Part shown: piece after piece, positions 8,657 to 15,102 of the stretch | How the letters are laid out: every line of letters begins with the position of its first letter | Numbering within the stretch: the stretch's first letter is position 1 | From: Candidatus Anaerobutyricum avicola | GTDB lineage: Bacteria > Bacillota > Clostridia > Lachnospirales > Lachnospiraceae | NCBI GenBank assembly: GCA_019113845.1 | Contig: DXGQ01000039.1 | Coordinates: 1-40,903, forward strand | Direction: 5' to 3' | Length of the DNA: 40,903 bases | Program-made: the position numbers and the translations under genes | Notes under the pieces: model-generated | What the model was told of the DNA's origin: nothing | Database searches by the model: none | The model's input: only the letters and a program-made list of their open reading frames with translations

Positions 8657-10236
8657 TCTACCAGCACCTTATCTCCCAATACAATCTCTTTTACACCAAT
8701 CTGCTTTTTCTTATTAAAATTAAAGCTGAGCATATAGCCCTTTTTCAGATGGAAATGATCCAGATATCCGGACAGCTGCTCTTCTCCCCGCTCATTATAT
8801 GCATTTCCATGCCATATTTTTAATTCGCAGATATATTGCTGTGCATTATAATCAATCACCAGATCCATCCGTTCCCGATTGCGGGTTTCCGGTTCCACAT
8901 AGCAATTTCCAACACCGTTGATAATCGGTTTTAAAAACAGCATAAAATATCTTCTGCCCTCTTCCTCGACAAAAGTATCTTCTCTGTCCCCATAAAGATA
9001 GTCAAAAGTTTCCACAAATTTCTCCAGTATCAGCCTGACGTTCAGATATCCATTGGCAACAAACTGATTCTTCTGACGGGCTCCTTCTCCGTACATCTTA
9101 TCATTCTGATCTTTGGCGTCCAGCAAAAAACGATTATACAGTCTCGTCTCAAAAATCCGATTTGCGATCTGCACGGTCGAATTCTTCACTTTGACGAATC
9201 CGAACATACGGGCATTTCTTACTGCGATATCGTCAGGATCATATGCAATTGTCTGCCCCTGAAAAAGAAGCTTTGCAACCACCCTGTCCAATTCCGGAAA
9301 TTGTGTCAGTTTATTTACCAGAGAATCAAACAACGGATTGTTTTCATCGAGCAACATTTTGACCGACGCCAGAACGCCCTCCTTCGTCCATGCACTTTTT
9401 CCGTCCGAAAATGTACCGGTCTGAGGCAGACGCTCGTCCATAAAACTGCAAAGGCGGGATACCAGATAAGGATATCCGGAAGTATAGTCATATAGCAGAA
9501 CCGCAATCCGGTTCCTGTCCATTCCGGTATGGTGGTCATCCTCATATTCCGCAAGCATCCCGGCAATATCATCGACAGAAAAGCTCATCTCCACAAGGAA
9601 ATCTGCCGCAATATTCCACGGGCTGTTCTCCCGGTGGTCTTCGTCAGGCCGAAGTTTTCTCTGAATGTTTCGGATATCATACACACTGGCAAGAATCACT
9701 GACTGAAACGTCGGTATCTCATCCCTGTCCATAAATCCGGCTCTAAGCTGCGCCAGAAAATCAAGAAAGACCTGGTTATTAGTCGCTGTATCCACCTCAT
9801 CTACCAGAAGAACCAATGGTTTTTTTGCCTGTGCACACCACCGTGTAAAACAGTCAAAGATCTCCGCCATCTTAGGAACGGATGTCTGTTTCTCTTCCAG
9901 CGTTTTCATCGCTTTCTCTATTCCGGACGGGATATCCGCCATAAACGGCAGCTTCCGGCGTACTTCCCGGGCAAGGCCTCTGACAAACGCTTCTTCACTG
10001 GAAAAATCCAGCGCGCTCAGTCGCTGAAAATCCAGACTTAATACCGTATACTCCTCTTTCAGATAATCTGCCAGCGCCCGCAACATCGTCGTTTTCCCGT
10101 ATTGGCGGGCACGGTTGATCGTAAAATACTTTCCGGCATCTATCATTTTTTTTATTTCGTAAAGACGCGGCTCAAGGTTTACCATATAGTGCCGTCCCGG
10201 ATTACAGGCTCCGCTCACATTAAATGTTTTTGTCAT
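8644..10236 (-). CDS. AAA-family ATPase fused to a PD-(D/E)XK nuclease-like domain
   Basis: A 530-residue protein of the large group of gut-bacterial AAA-ATPase/PD-(D/E)XK proteins, whose function is unknown. The P-loop is RARQYGKTT at about residues 42-50 (the first canonical Gly is replaced), Walker B is LVLLVDEVD at 141-149, and an arginine-rich stretch NIQRKLRPDEDHR follows the ATPase core. The C-terminal domain has RERMDLVIDY followed by YICELKIWHG, matching the D...ExK nuclease core, then QLSGYLDHFHLKKGYML. The start ATG at 10236 has AAAGGGGGG upstream. It has its own consensus-like promoter (10280-10308). The gene lies between 34-bp direct repeats derived from the GNAT gene and takes its last codons and stop from one of them, which points to insertion here. 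Whether the nuclease is active cannot be seen. Confidence 0.85.
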   Translation of the reverse strand: MTKTFNVSGACNPGRHYMVNLEPRLYEIKKMIDAGKYFTINRARQYGKTTMLRALADYLKEEYTVLSLDFQRLSALDFSSEEAFVRGLAREVRRKLPFMADIPSGIEKAMKTLEEKQTSVPKMAEIFDCFTRWCAQAKKPLVLLVDEVDTATNNQVFLDFLAQLRAGFMDRDEIPTFQSVILASVYDIRNIQRKLRPDEDHRENSPWNIAADFLVEMSFSVDDIAGMLAEYEDDHHTGMDRNRIAVLLYDYTSGYPYLVSRLCSFMDERLPQTGTFSDGKSAWTKEGVLASVKMLLDENNPLFDSLVNKLTQFPELDRVVAKLLFQGQTIAYDPDDIAVRNARMFGFVKVKNSTVQIANRIFETRLYNRFLLDAKDQNDKMYGEGARQKNQFVANGYLNVRLILEKFVETFDYLYGDREDTFVEEEGRRYFMLFLKPIINGVGNCYVEPETRNRERMDLVIDYNAQQYICELKIWHGNAYNERGEEQLSGYLDHFHLKKGYMLSFNFNKKKQIGVKEIVLGDKVLVEAVV

Positions 10237-10279
10237 CTGAATGCACCCCCCTTTTCACCAAATCTTTTCTATGAGCTCC

Positions 10280-10308
10280 ATTATAAACGGATTACCTGAT
10301 TCATCCAA
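10280..10308 (-). promoter_or_regulatory. Promoter inside the cassette for the AAA-ATPase gene
   Basis: On the minus strand TTGGAT (10303-10308), a 17-base spacer and a perfect TATAAT (10280-10285), 44 bases upstream of the ATG at 10236. The promoter lies between the two direct repeats, so it would travel with the gene. Confidence 0.75.
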
Positions 10309-10315
10309 CACATTT

Positions 10316-10873
10316 TTACTTTTTACCTGCCGGCAAGTCCAGCCGGCAGGTCATATCATACCACTGCTCGCCGCCCCAGACGGACCCCGATACGCCCCGG
10401 TTGGCAAATCCCATCTTCTCATACATTTTTATCTTCCCGGCAAGGCAGGTGAGCGTCACCTCGCGCCGTCCTCTTTCCTTTTCCCGCTGCAGGTACTGAT
10501 GCATCAGCTCCCGCGCCAGCCCCCGTCCGCGGTATTCCGGCAGCACGTCAAGTCCCAGGAGCATGACGTTCGCGCCGTCCGGCTCATAGAGATCCGCGTC
10601 GGTAAAGAACTCATCCCTGAAAACGGATTCGCTGGTGGCAAGACCGTTTAAGAATCCGGCGATCTTCCCGGTATTCTTGTCCACCGCCACAAGAAACATC
10701 TCCGGCGCCTTTGCCACCCGCTCCAGCATCATTTTCCGGGAGCAGGCTTCGTTGGGCGGAAAGCAGATGCGCTCAATCTCAGCGGTCTGCTCCGCTTCCC
10801 CCGGGCGAATGTCCCGGAATTCAAAGTTTTCGTGCAGATCTCTTGCGATCTGTGTCTGTTTTATTGTGTCCAT
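10316..10873 (-). CDS. GNAT-family N-acetyltransferase with a rebuilt C-terminus
   Basis: Predicted acetyltransferase, 185 residues from the ATG at 10873. A TTG at 10915 would add 14 residues and overlap the preceding gene; I prefer the ATG, although its ribosome site is weak. The fold is clear: FEFRDIRPGEAEQTAEIERICFP, AGFLNGLATS, MLLGLDVLPEYRGRGLARELM (acetyl-CoA loop RGRGLA), VTLTCLAGKIKMYEKMGF and VSGSVWGGEQWYDMTCRL. Substrate unknown. The last residues, LPAGKK, differ from the remnant ending FSNLPETAEG at 8592, so the C-terminus seems to have been replaced when the AAA cassette inserted. The 3' end forms a CCTGCCGGC/GCCGGCAGG hairpin (10326-10350). Confidence 0.85.
   Translation of the reverse strand: MDTIKQTQIARDLHENFEFRDIRPGEAEQTAEIERICFPPNEACSRKMMLERVAKAPEMFLVAVDKNTGKIAGFLNGLATSESVFRDEFFTDADLYEPDGANVMLLGLDVLPEYRGRGLARELMHQYLQREKERGRREVTLTCLAGKIKMYEKMGFANRGVSGSVWGGEQWYDMTCRLDLPAGKK
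10335..10368. repeat. 34-bp direct repeat flanking the AAA cassette, right copy
   Basis: Identical to 8623-8656. Within the GNAT coding region it encodes SerGln/Glu-type context through QWYDMTCRLDL. Its outer part also forms one arm of the perfect 9-bp inverted repeat CCTGCCGGC (10326-10334) and GCCGGCAGG (10342-10350), so the cassette edge coincides with a palindrome. Confidence 0.9.
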
Positions 10874-10904
10874 AATTGTTGTCTCTTTCTCTGACGGCTC
10901 TTTC

Positions 10905-11366
10905 TCATCCGGCAAACTTTCCGGAATCGCTGACTCTTTTCAGCTTGAATGTCATTCCGCTTGTGCTGATAAATCCGTAGTCAGATCCCGGTGTTCCTGT
11001 CGTTTTGATCTTTACCGCATTGTTTTTGAACTTCATCACACCGGTTCCCGTATAGCCCCATCCCGCTTCTTTATAAGAAAATGTAACCTTATTGCCTTTT
11101 CGGGCGCCTTTGATCTTTTCTGTCCAGGATTCCCGGAACGGATAGCTGCGGGCGTACTGAATCTGGAAGACTACCTTGTTCTTCTTGATCTTTTTGATGA
11201 CTACCGTCCGGTAGGAATCCGCCCCGCTTCCGACGAAATGTTTCTCATAGGTTCCCGTGCGCGGCGCGGCAAAAGCTGTCGCAGACGGGAGGATGAGCGC
11301 CGCCAGAAGGAAAGCGGTCATCAGGATGCGTCTTATGTGCCTCGTCTGTTCTTTCATTTTTTTCAT
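10905..11366 (-). CDS. Small secreted protein of unknown function
   Basis: A 153-residue protein with a clear Sec signal peptide: a basic start (MKKMKEQTRHIRR), a hydrophobic core (ILMTAFLLAALILPSATAFA) and a probable cut after AFA. The mature part is about 115 residues, basic and rich in Lys, Gly, Thr and aromatic residues in alternating patterns, consistent with a small beta-sheet domain (VVIKKIKKNKVVFQIQYARS, GTGVMKFKNNAVKIKTTGT). No family was recognised. The ATG at 11366 has GGAAAGGAGAAG upstream. The gene stops within the extended reading of the GNAT gene that follows, so the two are probably co-transcribed. A 10-bp inverted repeat lies in its leader. Confidence 0.75.
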   Translation of the reverse strand: MKKMKEQTRHIRRILMTAFLLAALILPSATAFAAPRTGTYEKHFVGSGADSYRTVVIKKIKKNKVVFQIQYARSYPFRESWTEKIKGARKGNKVTFSYKEAGWGYTGTGVMKFKNNAVKIKTTGTPGSDYGFISTSGMTFKLKRVSDSGKFAG

Positions 11367-11396
11367 AAATCTTCTCCTTTCCTCTTCTGCTCATTC

Positions 11397-11431
11397 TGCG
11401 AAAAGAGGGAGCCTTGGACAGTCTTTTCGCA
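11397..11431. promoter_or_regulatory. 10-bp perfect inverted repeat in the leader of the secreted-protein gene
   Basis: TGCGAAAAGA at 11397-11406 pairs with TCTTTTCGCA at 11422-11431 across a 15-base loop. It lies between the candidate promoter and the ATG at 11366, so it could be an operator or an RNA hairpin in the 5' leader. No T-run follows it on the minus strand, which argues against a terminator. Confidence 0.6.
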
Positions 11432-11450
11432 AGATGCAGGATATGTCTTC

Positions 11451-11479
11451 ATTTTACAGAATCCGGGATATTCTGTCTA
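11451..11479 (-). promoter_or_regulatory. Candidate promoter of the secreted-protein gene
   Basis: Minus-strand TAGACA (11474-11479), a 17-base spacer and TAAAAT (11451-11456). Transcription would start about 80 bases upstream of the ATG and include the inverted repeat at 11397-11431. Confidence 0.6.
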
Positions 11480-11568
11480 CCTTTTCACATTCTTTTTCTC
11501 TTTTATGATTCTTCCTCTACAGGAATATTCTTCTGTCATTCTTGCTTTCTGTCGTTATTTTTCTGCTC

Positions 11569-12204
11569 TTACGGCTGCCTGTCCGTTTCTACCCCGTATC
11601 CAATCCTTCCCTCCATCATGAGAATCTGCTCGCCCATCCGGGAGAGTTCGCCCAGGACGGTTCGCCGTCCTTCCGGCGTGAGGTGCCATTGTTCCCGGGT
11701 GATGCCGTCGACGGCGGTGGGACAGACGAGAATCTCCGTCTCCGGAAAGACCATGGAGTAATAGAAACAGGAGCGGCGGGCGTGATGGGCTTTGCAGCAG
11801 AGAATGGCGCGCTTTGGCAGGCTGCCGTGCGTCCGCAGGAGCAGTTCCCGGGTCTTCTCCGCATTTTCCAGGGTGTAGGTGGCTTCCCGCTCCGGCAGGA
11901 TTGCCGCATCCGGCGCCCCGTTTTGTCTGAGGACTTCCGCGAGGAAGTCTGCCTCGCAGGCGAAGTCTGTGCCGTAGCGCTCTGCTCCTTTTGCCACGCC
12001 TTCAAAATGTCCGACGGCTTTGGCAAAGCGTCCCGACGGGATGAGCAGAGGCGCGAAGCCTTCCCGGTAGAGTCTGGCCGCTTCTTCCGCGTGTTCCGGG
12101 CGGTCGCATCCGGGGATAAAGATGACGTCGGCGGGCGCCGGCGCGTCTTCCAGAAAAATATAGTTTGTAATGTCGCTTAATTGTTTTTCACTGATGTGAT
12201 ACAT
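11569..12204 (-). CDS. YdcF-family (DUF218) protein
   Basis: A 211-residue protein of the YdcF/DUF218 superfamily, found widely in bacteria and sometimes linked to envelope processes; the reaction is not established. The family pattern is present: ADVIFIPGCDRPEHAEEAARLY (opening strand and glycine turn), FAPLLIPSGRFAK (P-S-G loop), EADFLAEVLRQNGAPDAAILPE (conserved acidic helix), ATYTLENAEKTRELL and KRAILCCKAHHARRSCFYYS. There is no signal peptide, unlike membrane-bound ElyC-type members. The ATG at 12204 follows GGGAGGACGAA. It lies 22 bases after the YihY-like gene and is probably co-transcribed with it. Confidence 0.82.
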   Translation of the reverse strand: MYHISEKQLSDITNYIFLEDAPAPADVIFIPGCDRPEHAEEAARLYREGFAPLLIPSGRFAKAVGHFEGVAKGAERYGTDFACEADFLAEVLRQNGAPDAAILPEREATYTLENAEKTRELLLRTHGSLPKRAILCCKAHHARRSCFYYSMVFPETEILVCPTAVDGITREQWHLTPEGRRTVLGELSRMGEQILMMEGRIGYGVETDRQP

Positions 12205-12226
12205 TTCGTCCTCCCAATTTTTTTCT

Positions 12227-13213
12227 CTAATTTTTCGGGTCCCCCGGTTTACTTTGAGTTTTTGCGTGGCGCGGCGCTTTTTTGCGGTGTATCCGGCGAT
12301 CCCGCTCGTACATTTCTTTCTCTCTTCGCCGGCGGATGGCCTGGTAGTTTGGCCGGAGGGTGCGGATCAGCAGATGATAGTTTCGTTTATTTTCCAGAAA
12401 ATAATTGACTTCCGCACCGTAAAATACCATGGACATACAGAAATGCAGCCACAGAAGGAGAATCATAATACCGGAAAGACTGCCGTAAATGTAGGAAAAG
12501 TTGTCAAAGTTTCCAATGTAGAAAGAACAGCCGGCCGATACGACCAGCCAGCCAACGGCGGCGACCAGCGCACCCGGAAGCTGTTTTCGGAAGCTGACGC
12601 TTTTCCGGTTCGGCACAAAGCGGTAAATGATCATGAATAACAGGGTAAGTATAATGATAGTAAAGATGGTTCGCTTGTGGATAAAGGAGCTGGCGATCGC
12701 CTCGAAGGCAGGGAACCGCCCGCAGATATAGTCGTACAGTACATTTCCAAACACCCAGAGCAGCAGCATGGCAATGACCAGCACCGCAAACACAAGTGTA
12801 TAAAAAATACTGAAAATGCGGAGAACCACGTAATTCCGGTTTTCATCGATGTCGTAAACAGAGTTGAGGCCGATAACAATAGAATAAATACCCCGGGACG
12901 ATGACCAGAGGGCCGCTATGACCGAGATGGTGAATACCGAAGCCCCCGTCTTCCGGTAGATCTCATTGACGATAGCGCGGATCAGCGACTCTTTCTCAAA
13001 GGAAATCACCTGCGTCAGCACCGTGATGATATCCTCTTTGGAAAAAGGCGCATATTTGGTCAGCGTCAGAAAGAAGATCAGAAACGGAAATAACGACAGC
13101 AGCATAAAAAAGGCCGACATGGAGCCGAAGGCCGCCACATGGTCGTCATTGCATTTCTTGATGAAATCCATCACCAGCGTGTATAGATTTTTCACTCGTT
13201 TTGATATGCTCAT
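12227..13213 (-). CDS. YihY/BrkB (virulence factor BrkB family) inner-membrane protein
   Basis: Polytopic membrane protein of 328 residues. The family is widespread but its function is unsettled: it was once called RNase BN by mistake, and transporter roles have been proposed. About six membrane segments are visible, including FFMLLSLFPFLIFFLTLTKY, VLRIFSIFYTLVFAVLVIAMLLLWVFG in two parts, IFTIIILTLLFMIIYRFVP, ALVAAVGWLVVSAGCSFYIG and GIMILLLWLHFCMSMVFYGAEVN. Typical motifs are AFFMLLSLFPF, ALWSSSRGIYSI and the LPGALVAAVGW...GS.....MLLLW region. The tail is strongly basic. The ATG at 13213 has AAAAGGAG upstream; a 52-bp dispersed repeat and the 6S RNA lie beyond. Confidence 0.88.
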   Translation of the reverse strand: MSISKRVKNLYTLVMDFIKKCNDDHVAAFGSMSAFFMLLSLFPFLIFFLTLTKYAPFSKEDIITVLTQVISFEKESLIRAIVNEIYRKTGASVFTISVIAALWSSSRGIYSIVIGLNSVYDIDENRNYVVLRIFSIFYTLVFAVLVIAMLLLWVFGNVLYDYICGRFPAFEAIASSFIHKRTIFTIIILTLLFMIIYRFVPNRKSVSFRKQLPGALVAAVGWLVVSAGCSFYIGNFDNFSYIYGSLSGIMILLLWLHFCMSMVFYGAEVNYFLENKRNYHLLIRTLRPNYQAIRRRREKEMYERDRRIHRKKAPRHAKTQSKPGDPKN

Positions 13214-13228
13214 TTTTTCTCCTTTTCT

Positions 13229-13280
13229 GACGCATTTGCTGCGTCAATACTGGCAGACTGGAAAGTTTCCTTTCAAACTT
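13229..13280. repeat. 52-bp dispersed repeat, copy 1
   Basis: Matches 17315-17366 at 45 of 52 positions without gaps. It contains the perfect hairpin GACGCA-5 nt-TGCGTC, then AATACTGGCAGA, then TGGAAAGTTTCC, itself nearly palindromic. Differences fall in the hairpin loop and the far end while the hairpin arms are unchanged. It sits just upstream of the YihY-like gene. Nature unknown. Confidence 0.8.
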
Positions 13281-13339
13281 CCCCTCTCAAAATTGTTCAC
13301 TCAAAACAGAACTGATCATAATAGGATTCGTCAAAATAA

Positions 13340-13365
13340 GCCGCCTCATGTAGAAATGAGACGGC
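13340..13365 (-). terminator. Terminator downstream of the 6S RNA
   Basis: A 10-bp stem on the minus strand, GCCGTCTCAT (13365-13356) with ATGAGGCGGC (13349-13340), containing one G.U pair, followed by TTATTTTGAC. Confidence 0.75.
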
Positions 13366-13375
13366 TGTTAAAACG

Positions 13376-13558
13376 TTGGCCCAAAATGCCGTGTCCTGCG
13401 ATTTTGAGTCCTAGCCTAAGCCAGGTGGGTAACCTCATTTGAATTTCTGACTTCCTCCGTTATAAAACAAGGCCTGCCATCCCTTCAAAGATTTGGTTTC
13501 CCAAAATCAAAAATGTAGGTTCAAAATAGCAGGGGTTCTCGAACATCCCAGGCTTCTT
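13376..13558 (-). ncRNA. ssrS: 6S RNA (SsrS), regulator of RNA polymerase holoenzyme
   Basis: A roughly 180-base non-coding RNA that would mimic an open promoter and bind housekeeping RNA polymerase. The 5' part reads GCCTGGGATGTTCGAG then CCCCTGC, with the GATGTTCG and CCCCTG words familiar from 6S RNAs. The ends close into a long stem: GCCTGGGATG (13553-13544) pairs over 10 positions, partly by G.U, with CATTTTGGGC (13388-13379), and CCTGCTATTTTGA (13533-13521) pairs with TCAAAATCGCAGG (13407-13395) with one mismatch. The centre is largely free to form the open bubble. It has its own promoter and terminator and no open reading frame. I recognise it by pattern; a covariance search was not run. 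Confidence 0.85.
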
Positions 13559-13565
13559 TACAAAT

Positions 13566-13594
13566 ACTATAACTTAATTATATACAAATTTCAA
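13566..13594 (-). promoter_or_regulatory. Promoter of the 6S RNA gene
   Basis: Minus-strand TTGAAA (13589-13594), an exact 17-base spacer and TATAGT (13566-13571). The predicted start is near 13558, a few bases before the GCCTGGG closing stem. Confidence 0.8.
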
Positions 13595-13694
13595 GGAAAA
13601 AATGTTGGCAGATTTCTCCACAATTTTATCGCATGTTATAAAATGTCCCTCTAATACCAGCTCCGGTGCACCGCCGCACAGAGTACGTTCTTCG

Positions 13695-14267
13695 TCACTC
13701 CAGAATGAGACGGCCGTCCTTCACATGATAATCCCGGTTTCGGTGGCGGAGCAGAACCTTCTTCATGTAACAGACAAGATAATCCTCTCCCCGTTTTGCC
13801 AACATGGTAAGCAGATACCTGGCCAGAAAATCACTCTCCTCATGAATGAGCATCATGCCTTTTCCGTTCACGTAATAATCCAGAGCGCTCCTGTCATTGT
13901 ATTTCTCCTTCATATAATTTTTGCTGGCACAGATGCGGTCAATGACCATCTCTGCCACATACTTTTTCGGCATCTTCATGCCCTTTAATCCCCGGGGGCT
14001 GATGCTGTAGTCGATCCAGTACTCAAAATGATGCTGGTTTCTTCCTTTGTGATGCAGCCACCCTCTGGAGTACCCCTTGATCTCCTTCTCCCGGTTGATG
14101 GGACTCCTGTCGCCCTGATAATAAATCACACCCGGGATAAACTCGATCGGACTGTATTTTGACAGGTCGTGGCAGATACCCTGCCAGTACAGACCTACCC
14201 GGAAGCACATTTTTGTCACTAACATCTTATGATGATTGATTGTCCTTAAATGACCGAAAAAATCCAT
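13695..14267 (-). CDS. DUF5662-family protein
   Basis: A 190-residue cytoplasmic protein of a family of unknown function common in Firmicutes. The family signature is clear: HLRTINHHKMLVTKMC, WQGICHDLSKYSPIEF, YYQGDRSPINREKEIKGYS, WLHHKGRNQHHFEYWID and later DRICASKNYMKEKYND. The many conserved His/Asp residues (HDLSKY, HHKGRNQHH) suggest metal binding, but no activity is known to me. The start is the ATG at 14267 with AGAGGG upstream; the longer reading to 14324 has no support. It is divergent from the queuosine operon and shares a compact promoter region with it. Confidence 0.85.
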   Translation of the reverse strand: MDFFGHLRTINHHKMLVTKMCFRVGLYWQGICHDLSKYSPIEFIPGVIYYQGDRSPINREKEIKGYSRGWLHHKGRNQHHFEYWIDYSISPRGLKGMKMPKKYVAEMVIDRICASKNYMKEKYNDRSALDYYVNGKGMMLIHEESDFLARYLLTMLAKRGEDYLVCYMKKVLLRHRNRDYHVKDGRLILE

Positions 14268-14340
14268 ATAAACCCTCTTTCTACAGACCGTGACGGGAAT
14301 CCCCGCCTTCAAAGCCGGTCGCATCCTATCCGTTTTTTCT

Positions 14341-14368
14341 AGTATATCATTTTTTTATCACTTTACAA
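14341..14368 (-). promoter_or_regulatory. Candidate promoter of the DUF5662 gene
   Basis: Minus-strand TTGTAA (14363-14368), a 16-base spacer and TATACT (14341-14346). It overlaps the divergent candidate promoter at 14362-14390, so the two may compete for polymerase. Confidence 0.55.
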
Positions 14369-14390
14369 ACGTATTTTTTCATGGTAGACT
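14362..14390 (+). promoter_or_regulatory. Candidate promoter of the queuosine operon
   Basis: TTTACA (14362-14367), a 17-base spacer and TAGACT (14385-14390). The leader from about 14397 to the queD ATG would be near 275 bases. It begins with a perfect 9-bp hairpin (GAAGTTCTG at 14406-14414 with CAGAACTTC at 14419-14427) and then holds the riboswitch-like region. Confidence 0.55.
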
Positions 14391-14480
14391 GCATGGGATA
14401 AGAATGAAGTTCTGCCGTCAGAACTTCTGCGTCAGAGCGCGACCGTCCGGCATATTTTCGGTCCGGCGCGCAATATAACC

Positions 14481-14523
14481 AGACAGTTCATTTGTACCAT
14501 CCTGTCTATAAACAAAACCAGGA
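14481..14523 (+). promoter_or_regulatory. preQ1-I-type riboswitch aptamer
   Basis: The short stem AGACAG (14481-14486) with CTGTCT (14502-14507) closes a 15-base loop and is followed directly by the A-rich tail ATAAACAAAACCAGGA. Stem, loop and A-rich tail are the hallmarks of class I preQ1 riboswitches; the tail closely resembles AACAAAACAAGG of the Thermoanaerobacter example. The second strand of the stem can also pair with GACAG at 14522-14526, giving an alternative fold. A terminator lies 28 bases on, and the genes behind it make preQ0, the ligand precursor. I did not find an obvious P2 pairing, so the subclass is uncertain. Confidence 0.75.
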
Positions 14524-14551
14524 CAGCATTTTCATAACCGACGTATCAAGT

Positions 14552-14575
14552 GCTGCCTGCGGGCAGCTTTTTTTT
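14552..14575 (+). terminator. Attenuator-type terminator in the queuosine leader
   Basis: The perfect 6-bp stem GCTGCC (14552-14557) with GGCAGC (14562-14567), a TGCG loop and a run of eight T residues (14568-14575). It stands between the preQ1-I-like aptamer and queD, so ligand binding would probably favour this hairpin and switch the operon off. Confidence 0.88.
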
Positions 14576-14578
14576 ATA

Positions 14579-14648
14579 CCTGTCTGTCCGGCACGAAGGG
14601 CACCGCGCAGATGCGGTCAGAATCCGCTCTCATATATGGACAGACAGG
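14579..14648 (+). promoter_or_regulatory. 11-bp perfect stem just before the queD ribosome site
   Basis: CCTGTCTGTCC (14579-14589) pairs perfectly with GGACAGACAGG (14638-14648), enclosing 48 bases with an inner GCGG/CCGC hairpin. The stem ends seven bases before AAAAAGGAG (from 14656). The CTGTCT and GACAG words repeat those of the upstream aptamer stem, so cross-pairing between the two regions is possible. Function unknown; it may mark a second layer of control after read-through. Confidence 0.6.
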
Positions 14649-14670
14649 CAGCACAAAAAGGAGAACATTT

Positions 14671-15102
14671 ATGTATATTTTAGAAACCGAGCAGGCCTTT
14701 GATTCCGCTCATTTTTTAAACGGCTACGAGGGTAAATGCCGCAATCTTCACGGTCACCGCTGGCGCATCGTGGCGCGTATCGCTGCCGACTCTTTAAGTA
14801 CCGAGCGCCAGACCCGGGATATGGTTATTGATTTCGGCGATTTCAAGGACGCATTAAAGGAACTCACCGAAGAGCTTGATCACTGTCTGATCATCGAGAC
14901 GGATTCTCTGAAACCGAAAACGCTGGAAGCCCTGCGGGAAGAAGATTTCCGCATCGTGGAGCTTCCGTTCCGTCCGACAGCAGAACAGCTCTCCCGGTAT
15001 TTTTACATGCAGCTGAAAGCGCGTTCTTTCCCTGTATACAGCGTTTCCGTCTACGAGACGCCGAACAACTGCGCGACTTATCAGGAAAGGAGCATGGTAT
15101 GA
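14671..15102 (+). CDS. queD: 6-carboxy-5,6,7,8-tetrahydropterin synthase (QueD)
   Basis: Converts dihydroneopterin triphosphate to 6-carboxytetrahydropterin, the second step from GTP to preQ0. The 143-residue protein has the zinc-binding His of DSAHF, then CRNLHGHRW with the catalytic Cys and two more zinc His, VIDFGDFKD, LDHCLI (conserved Asp-His) and the late PTAEQLSRYF and VYETPNN motifs. Length is normal for this pterin-binding T-fold enzyme. The ATG at 14671 has AAAAAGGAG upstream. It is the first gene of the operon and overlaps queE by four bases (ATGA). Confidence 0.95.
   Translation: MYILETEQAFDSAHFLNGYEGKCRNLHGHRWRIVARIAADSLSTERQTRDMVIDFGDFKDALKELTEELDHCLIIETDSLKPKTLEALREEDFRIVELPFRPTAEQLSRYFYMQLKARSFPVYSVSVYETPNNCATYQERSMV

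Noticed and set aside
8644-10236. Known anti-phage defence system
   Set aside because: The ATPase/PD-(D/E)XK architecture is nuclease-like, but it stands alone with no defence partner and I know no demonstrated defence role for this family, so I describe it only as a cassette.
14579-14648. Second riboswitch (preQ1-II or preQ1-III) before queD
   Set aside because: The conserved loops of those classes are not visible; only a strong stem is, so I report it as an unexplained structure.
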